NCBI RefSeq assembly: GCF_027596085.1 | Contig: NC_072460.1 | Location: 7,022,512 to 7,086,511 of the forward strand | DNA length: 64,000 nucleotides | Source of the DNA: Anoplopoma fimbria | Lineage: Eukaryota; Chordata; Actinopteri; Perciformes; Anoplopomatidae | Direction: 5' to 3' | Part shown: positions 52,672-64,000 of the stretch, piece by piece | Layout: the number at the start of each line of letters is the position of its first letter | Numbering within the stretch: the first letter of the stretch is position 1 | The notes under the pieces: generated by a model | Databases searched by the model: none | Seen by the model: only the letters and a program-made list of their open reading frames with translations | Told to the model about the DNA's origin: nothing | Program-made: the position numbers and the translations under genes

Positions 52672-55600
52672 GTAAGCTCGACTTCCTTGATAACTCATCA
52701 GTATTTCTAGGAATGCTACAAAGTAACTTTTTGTCATATTTGCTCAAACAGACATATTATCTGGAAAAAAAACAACAAGTTTCTCTACCTGCTTTTAAGT
52801 GCTTTTAATTTCATTTGGAAGATTCCACCGGGCCAGAAGAAAAACCACCAATCAGAGACGCAGCTGTCAATCACAGCTCGTCAACAGTTTTTTGGTCCTT
52901 TCTCCTTTGGCCATTTAGGAGCATTAAAACGAGGCAGAGGAACCAGATTTCTGTATAGATTATCTGTCTCGTGTATTACTGTCAGGATATAGTGACATTC
53001 ACAGCAAATATGTGAAAGAGTTATTCTCATTAAAGCTCCCAGCTGCGGCTTTAAGTTAGTTGTGTGCAAAACCGAGGAACCTGCAGGGTTTTAGTTTATT
53101 CATCCACCTTGAACCAGACAGGAGGAGCAGTCAGCTAAAAGGAGCTGCTCAAGTGATTAGTGGGAAATTAAACCTGCGGGCTCCTCTGTGACACAGGACT
53201 CACCAACACTGGCTCAAAGGGAACACAGTCCGGAGGTGACCCACGGCTGAAATCAGCTAATCTTCCTTTCAGCCGACACCATCAGCCCTTCTCGTCCCGG
53301 TCAGCGGCTGGAGCATCCCTCTGTTTAATAGCCGCCGGTGGTGTGAAGTCACTGTTGTTGTGGTTTACTACATTTTAGAGTGTGCTTCAGAGACGTCCGG
53401 TCACTGCTCTTCTTTACAACGAAGAGAGAAGCCATTGTTTCGGTTACCTCCAGTAGCCAGGCTGACATTTGTACAGGGCAAGTGTAAGATTTGAAGGGTG
53501 ACAGTAGGTAAAGTATGTCTGTTTGACTCTATTGTCCTTCTGCAACACACACCCTACATCCGGCATGAGTTCTAGTTCAAACATGCAAAGAATTCTGTTC
53601 AGGGGAATTCTTTTAAAAGCATAATTCCAGTTTGTTAGAATCTTATTTTATTAGTCTTGGTCACGATTTCTTTTAGACGTGATAACATTGTTCTCACGAA
53701 CCAATTTTAACGATGTGAGAAAACCCTACCACTATTACAACAAACTCGCACGGGCCAAGACACATGAGCCAGTTTATCCAGATTTAATTAAAAATGTGGT
53801 TCTGTCACCGATGGTGGATTGTACAACGGACCGGTTGAGTGATACTTTTACAGTTCACCTTTTGTTTTCCTCTTCCTAATTTAGAAGAGCAAATGGCTAA
53901 CCTCACGATTTGTTTAGTGATGTCACCGCACACCGAGCTTTCACCAACAGGTAGATCCATTGTGTAATAAACTGGAACTATTTTTTGTTTTTTATCCTTA
54001 ATGGGGAAAGTCCCCCTCAAAAAATCCTAAACATATTTTTCCTCCTACATGTTGTGTTATTTATCAATCTAGATTGTTTTGACGTGAGTTGATTCTGGAT
54101 GGTGATTTCTAGAAAGAGACTATTGTGTCTTTAAAATGATTTTTTTTTGTTACTGCACAACAAGCCGAGTGCCATATAGTTTTATTATATTGTAGAGAAG
54201 GCAGACATCTCTACAGCCAATATGTTTTTGTCTACTGCACCGACATCAGTGCACAAAACCGAGGTTGACAAGATAAGTGACACTAACAGAGCGCACAAAC
54301 TGTCGTTGTGCTTAAAGTGGAAGGTAGCTCACATGAGGTGTGTGGATGACCTCGGGGGGGGGGGGGGGAGGGGAGGGGGAGGGCGGTGTGAGAGCACAGC
54401 TATGTATGTGAACAATGGGAGGAGGACTCAAGCGGGATACAACCTGAGCCTGAGGGCTAACAGCTTGGCCTGAAATTAAAACACACATAGTCAGGGTGTG
54501 TGTTTGTGTGTGAGAGAGCGAGAGAGAGAGAGACATTGTGAGACATTGTGAGAGAGTCGAGCTGAAAACAGGAGCTATTGACAGAGATGCATCACACAGT
54601 ACATGAGATTTTTCTGGTTCATATTAACACCTGGCTGTGATGACATCACTTGTGACAGCACTGAATCCTGACTGAGGTTCTCAATCAAAATACCGACTGT
54701 TACGCAAGTCACTTCCTCTTGTGATGTCTTTTTCCTCTTAGCTGACCGCGAGCCCCTCAGCTAGAGAGTATCCTGACAACGAGCCACTTTCGACAAGCGC
54801 ATCATAACCTGCTGCTTGCTTACGGCTTTATTTGCATATTTCCTTGTTTGTTTGGTTCAGTTTCATTTATGCTGCTCACATTTGTTGTCCTGACAGGCAA
54901 CGCCTTCGCTCATTCTGCAACAGGCCTCCTCATTCTCACGGCTGTGGATTGTCAGATTGCTTGCGGCGGATCACAAAACTCACATTTTTTTTATCGTATC
55001 GCAGTGGTTTAGTGTCGGTGATAAGATCAGCAGAAAAAAGGGGAGCAAAAAACGTTCAGATATGCACAGATCACATTTTTATGTCAGCTGTCAGATTTTT
55101 GGCTTTTACTTAATCATGACCTAGCCTCCACCACTTTCTAAAGAGGGACATATTTTGGAAGAAACCTCCCGCCCCCTTCCCCCTAAATAAACACACAGTC
55201 AGCAGGAACTAACTTCTTTCTGCTGTGGTGACCGTGTAGGAAAAGTGTCCCTGTAAGATGTTAATTGTCTCAGTTTGCTATTTAGAGCGGAAACTCCTTG
55301 TTGCACATCAATCAGCCGGCGAGTAGATGTTCAGTGACCCGAATCCGTCCGTCTGTTTGTTCGAACTTGAACCCTCCATTGACCGGGGTCTAAGTCGCCG
55401 CTTGTTTGACAATCATCTTTCCCATCCTGCGCTCATTCCCTGTCAGCCCCCCACGCCCGCTCGCCCTGTGACGTCACACCCCTCGGCTCCCAGCGGTCCA
55501 GCAGGGTGAACTCTGAGGGGTGTTGTTGAGTGCTAGACGGCTGGCTTCGTTTCCGCGCGGCATGATGGGATGTTGCATGTTACGCAACGGGAGGGAGAGT

Positions 55601-57400
55601 GGGATCGGGGGGGGGATTAACGGCTGTGAACACAGAGAGATGAGGGGAGTTGTGTGTTTATGTCTAGTCTGATGGAACGACGCGCAGGGCTCATCTGCCA
55701 GATCAGTGTGGGGATGGATATGTTGCAGTTTGATCATTTTTCTTTGAACTTTAAAGCAATGAATCTCCGTCTCTATGTAGGTGCGAGTTCTTCGCACATC
55801 TCCAGGGCCATCCATCCAAACTTTGTCACTCTTGGTGGGTGTGTTGCTTGGGACACAAGGATGCACAGTGATAACGTTGGTGCAATTTGTACACGGGACA
55901 TGTTCAATAGTACTAAACTTTTAATAAACGAGCTAACAGCGCTCTGTGCAGCAGCGGTGCCGTAGCTTCAAAGCCACCTCCCTGCTGTGTAAGGTTAGCT
56001 AAACTAGCTAGCATTAGCTAACTTCATGAGGTTTTTCATCTTTCATGTGGCAGAAAGTAACTGAGTACACTGTACACTGTATCCTAAGTACAAATTTGAG
56101 GTAATTGTACTATACTTAGTATTTCTATTTCATACTATTTTAACTCAACTCAACATTTCAGAGGCCAATATTGTCGTTTTAACTCCACAACATTTATCTG
56201 ACCTCTTAAATTACTTTTGAGGATTCAGATTGACGATACATGATATAATCCTCATTGGTCCACAGGGCGAAATTCACAAGCTGCCCAGCTGTAAGTTAAC
56301 TAATATATAAAATATTATTAAATTAAAAAGAGCTCCACCTTTACCAGTTGCGACATTAAAGTGATGAACACATAATTATAATATATATTATTCTGAAATG
56401 GGCCATTTTGCATGTACTTCATGAGTACTTTTACTTTTGGAACTTTAAGTGCATTTTGATGCCAATATGTTTGTATTGGCCAGAACCTCCTACCTGACTT
56501 TAGTTCCCTATCTTGTCACCTTCTTCACTTCTCTAGAGCTTACAGGTCTACTTTACTCTCCGGCGCTCCCCCTTAAGCAGCTGTCAACAGTGTGTGTCAT
56601 GAAAATAGATAAGAAGATGCCGTGATCAAAGCTATGAGTTTCATTAGGAAACACAACTTATCTTAAACTGTCTTTGATGCATTCACAGAAAAGCCAATGT
56701 GGCCAGAAAAACGTTCGAATAATTGTTCTAAAAAAAAACCCCACATAGGTCTCCAAACTATTTGAATATCTATTTTTGCGCATCATGTCCATGACACGCT
56801 GTCCTAATTGGTCGCGAGCGATTTAGAACTGCTCAGCTGAACTTTTTGGCGGAAGCCCTGTTTCAATTTATTCCTCCTGCGACAGACGAGGAAGATCTAA
56901 TTGTTGAAGTTGAAATGAGGCGTTACATACCGTCTATACAATACCCCCTAATTTTTCTACAAATACCTAAATGGGGTGGCAGCTGGCTGGAGGGAGATCA
57001 CCTGAAAGTTTACTAATCGCTCTTGGCTTTATTCTACGTCATGTCCTGTTTAAAAAGCACAAACGTCAGAAGATTGAAGGTACCACTCACTAATCTTTTA
57101 AGCGGTTACCTCTCTAGTCTGATCTGTAGCGCACAGCTGATAGCTCACCGTTTGTTTACATGACGTCAACAGGAGTTCTCTGCCATCATTATCGTTATTG
57201 AATTATTCATATTTCAGCTTGACCTGCTGTGAATTAGTATTTTCAGTCATTGCAAGTGACGTGTGACTCCTGTCTTGAGGCAGACGTCGCGGTAGTGCTG
57301 CTTTTTTTTTATTTAAACTGAATATTAATTAATATATTCGAATGTCTGTGTTGTGTTTTCTTTCAACATTTAAATATATGCATTTTAATGTAGAATAATC
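52672..57400. other. Region downstream of stk35, no gene recognised
   Basis: Contains a G-rich run at 54353-54383 and a GA/GT repeat at 54498-54535. Short ORFs have no recognisable domains. If the 3'-UTR intron is real, this is intronic. Confidence 0.5.
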
Positions 57401-60400
57401 GTTGACAGCCCTAATTCACAGTGCAAATACTAAATATTTAATGACATCAGGATTGGGAAAACCTTATAAAATGTATATTGTCAGCGACATATTGTCCCCA
57501 TGTGCACATCTGTTTTGTGTTACATCCCCCTGCCCATCTATCTCACCCATCCTCCCCCCCATCCCGTCCACCCTCTCCTCCTCATTGCCGGACAATGAGA
57601 GCGCTGCTCCTAGATCAGGGCTTATGGAGGCTTGCATCTGGAACATTGTGTCCTCTCGCTGCCAGCTACGTGCCACCTCTTTCTAAACCAGGCCAGGGCA
57701 CTGTAAGCCCCGGCCCCACACATGAACAGCGCTCCCTCTGGGAATCATTTTTTGATTCCAACAGTGGCACGCACAGGCTTTTTTTACAAGTCGAGGCACT
57801 GTCAGGGTGTTGTCCTCGCGCTGCACACATCAGCTGTAACAAACACACTGATGCCTTCGAGCAGGGCTGAAGAATTTCTCTTTGCACGAGTCTGCCATCT
57901 TATCGGAAAAACACTCCAAAGCGCCACGTCGCTTCAAACAAAAGACAGCAGGGCTGAGAGGATGCTGAAGTTGCTCCTCTATAAAAAAAAAAAAAAAAGA
58001 AAAGTTGCATGGACAGCAGTTTGAAAGAAGGGTACGCTATGTTCTGCGTTGGCTCAGTCAGAGGTGGGGTTATTGCGGAGGGGCGGAGAAATGCCAGAGC
58101 GAGGCCACCTTTTATAAGATTTTGGGAGTGGGTGTTATGAGTGCATTGGCCTTCTTATGCAACGTGGTTGTAAAAAGCGAGCATTCAGTGGCTGAGGCGG
58201 TTGTAAATATTTTCTTTCGGGCCCTCGGGGTTCATGGAGAAAGAACTGCCAAAACGAGTTCCTACACAAACGATCCTGGAGAACCTCTTTGTGTGTATTC
58301 AAGAGGAAAAGTGCGAGTCCAAAGTATTTTTTGTTTTTGTGTTCATATGCCCATAAAAATCTAAAGCCTTCCATCGCCCCATACTGTCCAGGAAACCCTG
58401 TCATCCCACGGTGCTCTAGACTAACATGGATCCTCATCTTTTCCACTCCGCTGTCCCCATTCATGGTGGCTGTTTTGGACCTAATGGGCTGTAAGCTCTT
58501 TAGACTGTGTTAATCTCCTCTCAGTCTGCCCGTCTATCTATCACAGCCTGAGCATCGAACCCGCTGCACACACACGGTCATATTTGGGCCTTTTGGTGGA
58601 TTGTCTTCTGTACTCTGGTACACTGTTGTATTGAAAGTTCCTAATAATTGAATGGTTGCATCAAAGCTGACGGGGTTCATTTTGAACTGTAAATAATAGA
58701 TGTAAAGACGCGGGTCCGCATCTGTCACAAAGGGGCAGAGGTTGGCCCTCCTCCCTCTGACATTACTGCGGGGTTTTTGGGTTCGCTCCATCAACGCTGC
58801 TATCCACTCTGCGCTCTCTGTCCCAAGACTAAATGAGAACATAAGAACTTCAAGATGGCAGGATTACCCATGGGATGCAGATGGTCTAACAAACAGAAAC
58901 AAACAGAGAAACACACCTTTTCAACTGATGTGTCCTTGTTCACATTTAGGTTGTATTTGGAACCGTACAGAACCAGATCTCCCTCTCATTTGTCAAATAT
59001 CTCCATTCTCTACACTTTATAGGTAACTCTTACAATGGCAGCTCTGTTTTTACTAGAAAGCAAAAATCCTGAAAAGTCATCAAACCCCTTGAAATGTTTC
59101 ACTCTTGGTGTTTTGTCCACTGGCAACCTCCATCAAGGAGGTTAAGAGTTGTGCCCGGTTTGTCAGCAAGATTACTGGAAAAACTACTGGGTCCTATTTT
59201 CTTGGCACTTGGTGGTCGGGTGTAACATGGGCCAAGAAGGCCACTGATGATTGGGAGGGAGTTATCGGAGCCAACCGCCGTATGAGAGCAGTGCAGAGCA
59301 ATTAGCTATATCGTTACAGAGCTAATTGGCTAATTCTCTGAATAAGGCATATAAAACCTCTAACATTGTGAGATGAGGGCACTTGGTCTGCGCTCTCCGA
59401 GTTCCCTTCTAGCTATTAAAGGTTATCGTCATATTGAACGACCTCTGCGTTAGCTGGGAATACTTTGTCAGCATCAAAGGGAACTGGGAGGCACGCGCCT
59501 AAACTTACATAATGACCAGTTAGACGTTAGCCAAGTGGAATATGTTGCTCTCTCCACACGGCCCACATTACCAACCCGGGGTTTGTAAAAAAATCCGGCA
59601 TCACGCTCCCTCTCCTCTCCCTCTCCAACTGGTTATCATAGAGAGCTGTGAGGGAACCGAGTCCTGGGCTCACAAGAAACCAGCCCCCACCACTTCCCCA
59701 AAGATACCGGTCTCTGCTGGTTTTTTTAACGAGGCAGTCTGCTTTTGGGTTATGCAACGACAAATGGCTGGCAGGCTGGCTGAGGAGGAAGCAGGCCTCG
59801 GTTTGTCACCTAGATTTCTTTGTCCTGCTTATTTTTATGTAGCAGTAATATCTCCCTCTGGGAAATAAGCAGAAATATGATACGTTGACTTCAGACGGGG
59901 TTCAACCACAACACTTTGTAAAATCGTGTGGACTGGTTAGCACACTGTGTATTGGAAATGTAATGAACAGCTGCCAATAATCTGTGTGTTTTTTCTCTGT
60001 GCCTGTTGGCCGTTGGTAGCAATGTTAGCTGCTAGTCGCCGGCTCAGCCATCTCCATGTTGAGAGCCATAAGGAGGCAATAGAAATGCTCTGAATACCAT
60101 GTTGATCACCTTTTAACTGCAAACTTACAGGACATTTTCTGGAAAGAACTATGCACTGAAGGAACTGTTTGATGTGTTTATCCATTTTCAGCCTCCAATT
60201 AGCACAATAAACTAAACTCTGATGATTGTTTCAGACCTTTGCTTCTGTTTTTCTGTAATCAGTATCTTATAAGATCGTTCTTTGCAGGACACTTCCAAGG
60301 ACAATAATTAGGAGTTACAGAGCTGCTAAAGTAAAGCCTTACTGCAAAAGATAGATACATGTTCCTGGTGTGACAGTTTGGGTTTGTGCGTACTTGGAAG

Positions 60401-62313
60401 TCCCAGACTAGCAAATATGGAACCTTTTATTTATATCATAATAAAAAGAGCATAAATGCTTCATGTAAACACCTCGAGCAGAGGGGAAAACAAACCTTCT
60501 GTCTACAAACCTGTCACAGTCCGTTCAGCAGATGAAAGTTTGTCATGCGAATGCTGCTTCAGAGTATTTAAAAAAATAAATAATTGCTTGTGCGTGTGTT
60601 TTCAACAACATGCCATTTAGTAGTTATTTAGAGCTTCCAGATCACAGCGGCTTGTCAGCGGCTTGTCTTCTCCGGTTTAACAGAGCAGTAAACAGATAAT
60701 TCTTCCAAAGGAAGATCTTCATCTTTGTGAAGCGGCAAACATTTCCTGAAGAATTAAACCCAATATCTCCTTGTATCTTTAATTCACTGTAGAACTTCAG
60801 GATGTAATAGTGATGCCGATTTTTTTTTTTTTCCACTTAGCCCTGCTGCTTACAGTTGGTGTTGTCCTTTAGTCAGGCTGTGTGGAGTCACGTAACCTAT
60901 CCATGGTGGGGCGTACACTCAGGTATGCGAGGCATGCTCCTTAAACACGAGTTCGGAAAGTTCACCCAGGTACAACGTCTCTCCCAGCTGCCCTTGTAAA
61001 AACAAAAAGAAACTGCTGAGTGCTGAAGAATTAGACCCAGACCAGTGAGTTCAGACACCTCGCGGCACCATGAACTCATCAGCGGGGCTTGTCAACAACA
61101 CTCCTTTTTAAAGAACAGACTTCGGAGTACGATGGGAACAGAAAGAAAACAGGGTCCAGCTCAAGGATTCACCAAAATCCCTCTGCGTGTCCAAAGCTCG
61201 GAGATGAACAAAGGAGATTAAATCAGCAGTCAACCCCCGGGCCCAGAAAACCGATCGATAGCGGCAGGCTTTTAGCATGTCAGGATACTTTATGGCCTCG
61301 CAGCTCTAAGAGGATGAAACCTGTGGACTGAATATCTTTTGTTTTTCCCCCAATAGCACCATATTGTGAGGGGTATACAGCATTGACATAAGCACTTTCC
61401 GTGTCTCTCCATTCAGCACATCATCCCTGATTCACCGTCCACAACATGCGCGCTTCCTGCTAAGCTGACCCACTTGTGTTCATACCATGTGCTGTGAGGG
61501 TTACGCAACCTATGAGGAGAGCAGCAAACCGCTGCTGGCACAAGCTGTGGCACGCCAGCCTGCTGGGCTATTATTAGCAGCACAGCGCCGAGCTAAAAGC
61601 TGGACACACATCTACAGTCGGGGGAGGAGACGCTCAAGGTGTCAGGTGGGGTTGTAGTTTGTCTGCAGGTGGTGTGTGTGGAAGCAGGGACTCAGTGATT
61701 GTCGGGCCAGTCTGTGGCGCCGTCTGACGTTGAATGTGAGATAAATACACTTCATGTGACACACATAGCGATGATTGGGCACCGGCAGCTTCACTTCAGG
61801 GAGAATGGTGTGTTTTGCTCTCCTCCCGACCGGCTTCCCCATCGATTTATAGACCGTTGTGCCTTCAAATCGCCTGCCAAGTTGTTGTTGTTTTTTTTAA
61901 AGTGCCTGCCCTTTTGTCAACTTTCTCAAATGATTTCAATGAACAAACCAGACGTGTCAGGTTACCAACTAGGGCTGGGCAATATATCGATTGCTATATC
62001 AATATCAATATCAAGTTTGGATATCTAATATGGCATAAGTGTTGTCTTTTCCTGCTTTCAAGCTGCATTACAGTAAAATTATGTTATATTCTGAACTCAA
62101 CAGAATGTTATCTACCCACTCAGTCATTGTATCCACATTACTTATGATTATTTATCAAAAATGTGAACGCACCACCAGTCAAGCCTACAATATCCACATC
62201 AAGCCAACTGTCTTACCAAAACCTGTGGGACTGATCTGGAAATAAAGCCTCGTTTGTGTAGATTTCTGACTTGTAGCTCCATGCTGACCTGTTTGTACTT
62301 TGTGTCTTTGCAG
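57401..62313. other. Continuing non-coding region
   Basis: ORFs around 57478-58024 and 58005-58464 show no known domain or exon pattern. Near 61970-62030 the phrase AGGGCTGGGCAATATATCGA with ATATCAATATCAA marks the end of a common teleost repeat. No gene supported. Confidence 0.5.
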
Positions 62314-62700
62314 CTTTGTTTACTACATGGACGTGGACTCGAATGGAAATAAAAGAACTGTGAAGACTGTGAAGAATTCCACTATCATGATTTGAGCGGG
62401 AAGCGATGGATCGGCCAATAATTAACCAGATCACAGCGGCGCCCTTCAGGCCCCACGCGGTTCCAAGACGCCGTCACCGTGGAGCGGAGGACATTTAACT
62501 GGTGGATGATGGATTGTGACGACCGGGGTTTATGACATGCGTTGTTTTATATTTGTCGATGTTTGTCCCCAAAGAGCCCCGGTGTAGGCCCCGCCCCTTC
62601 CTTTAACATTTGTAATGTAAAGGTAACGTACTGGACTGAACCAGTACCGTGAGGTCAAAGCATTGTTTTACCGATGACGGTATGTGAATCACAGCAGACG
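62314..62700 (+). other. Candidate terminal exon, perhaps the stk35 3' UTR
   Basis: A strong acceptor (pyrimidine-rich tract, TTTGCAG ending 62313) is followed by an open stretch FVYYMDVDSNGNKRT..NSTIMI ending at TGA 62393-62395, then sequence with more CpG than its surroundings. It could be the last coding exon of an unseen gene or a spliced 3'-UTR exon of stk35. The 3' end is arbitrary. Confidence 0.35.
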
Positions 62701-64000
62701 ACGCCGCCGGTTTGCTACTTCGCCCAACACAACCCTCGTGCCTTAAAGATGATTCACAACAAGTGCGATTGGATCATGAGTTCAAGCAATTCGGCGGGTT
62801 AAAACTCATACAGCGGGACAAAAACCACACTTTTGTCTCGGTTTCTGTGTAGAGAGAAGAAAAACGCAATTGGCCGATGGAATATTTGGCTTTCAATAGT
62901 GTCACATTTCTTTAAAACAATCCCCCGGGGTCACGATAATGTCATGTGATAATGCGATACGTCTGTGGCTGTCCTTTTACTCAAAAAGGTCACAAGCAGT
63001 CACGATGCTGAAGATATTTCACAAATCTGTGGCAAGCAGAGGCAGAACAACGATGTTGTTTTGGACGTGTTCTATAGGAACCACACCTTTTTTTTTTTTT
63101 TAGAAGTAGCAGGCCTGCATCGACTCCACACGATACTTTGCTGCTCTAACCAAACTTAGTCCAGCAGGGAATTCAGATTAGCGTTAATGTTCATGTTAAA
63201 TCCAAAGAGCACCCGGTCGGATACAATTGCGTATATCTGTTTTAGAATGAAATGAACGTGTGAACAAGAAACAATCATGAACATTTGGTGGTTTGATGGT
63301 GTTTTGGTAACTTTTTACTGAATGTTTTTTCTTGTTATTTTTTAATTAACATTGAGGTTGAGTGTGGCATTTTAGGAGTGAGATACAATACAGTTCAAGA
63401 TATCAAGTCGATGGGTAACCTGCAATCATCTGTCTGTAAGAGACAGTGAGACGTTGATGTGTACTCCACCTTGAGAGTTTAAACGGTTCTGATTGAAGTC
63501 CTATAAGAAGTGTTTAATGGGTCAATCTAGCAGTATCGAGACGCCCCGGGGCTGAATCTTTCTGGACCGGCTGATTTGGAGACTCTTTGGGGAAATTTGT
63601 AGATTTGCCATCTGGAAATAATCCCCCAAAAAAGCAGCCGCATCCTGACTGTCCCCGCTCCTTCCTTCCCGTCTTCACTGGAGCGCTCCGAGCTCTCCGC
63701 AGCGGCACGTAATGCTGCGTTAGATGCTGATCCGTAGCCGAGATGGTACTTGAAGCAACCGGGATTTCCAGGAATGATGGAAAGAACAAAGTGCAAAAGT
63801 CCAAACGCAACAATAATTGAAACACAGATGAAACAAAGCAAGCAGAGAGTGGTTAAAGCGTACAGGCGTGAGTCTGACAGGAGGGGTTTTATATGTTACA
63901 GACCTACAAAACAGACCAGAGGAATGACCAAAACCTCCCTCTGCTTTCAGTTCAGTGACTCAGCAGCAGTAGTAGTAGATTTAAAGGGACAGTTCACCCC
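62701..64000. other. Right-hand end, no gene recognised
   Basis: Two overlapping minus-strand ORFs at 63514-63841 lack known domains. No RNA gene or repeat family is supported. Confidence 0.5.

Noticed and set aside
57402..58464. Group of overlapping ORFs of 60-130 residues
   Set aside because: Low-complexity Pro/Ser content or no known domain, and no matching splice sites were found.

Overview
This window is nuclear DNA of a ray-finned fish, most likely a spiny-rayed (percomorph) teleost. The evidence is compact GT-AG multi-exon genes whose products match vertebrate families, long CA/TA microsatellites, Tc1/mariner elements, several LINE remnants and tRNA-derived SINEs of types common in teleosts. 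Nothing is bacterial or phage-like, and no operon, CRISPR array or origin is visible.

Layout. The left edge (2-103, +) holds the last codons of a RhoA-type GTPase. A minus-strand gene of eight coding exons (3711-8724) encodes a 300-residue DUF4743+Nudix hydrolase of the damaged-thiamin-diphosphate type; its large third... intron-rich middle (second intron, 5513-8334) carries a nearly intact Tc1 element, a scrap of L1-type reverse transcriptase, a TA/ACAT repeat island and a small MITE. Divergent from it is gmeb2 (+, coding exons 12754-16744), a SAND-domain transcription factor of 502 residues. The roughly 3 kb between the two start regions is mostly a 5'-truncated LINE with an RNase H domain. 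Tail-to-tail with gmeb2 lies pdyn (-, 19070-20346), the opioid precursor prodynorphin of 235 residues, with a recognisable TATA/CCAAT promoter near 20780-20846.

From about 21 to 49 kb no confident gene is found: the interval holds dispersed repeats, minisatellites, LINE, SINE and LTR remnants, one possible orphan exon (28204-28414, -) and one unrecognised ORF (37640-37846, +). stk35 (+, 49885-52596) encodes a 424-residue kinase in two coding exons, and a splice donor 75 bases after its stop suggests a 3'-UTR intron, perhaps joined to an exon at 62314. The rest, to 64000, looks non-coding.

The genes do not form a pathway. The grouping of gmeb2, pdyn and stk35 matches human chromosome 20, where PDYN and STK35 are neighbours, so this is a conserved vertebrate synteny block. 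The most interesting signals are repeat-driven: gmeb2 exon 7 lies between complementary (GT)n and (AC)n tracts, a 12-copy minisatellite starts about 30 bases after the gmeb2 poly(A) signal, pdyn encodes an Ile-enkephalin core and an extended dynorphin A, and a perfect 27-bp inverted repeat encloses an AT palindrome. I did not find a convincing undescribed biological system.
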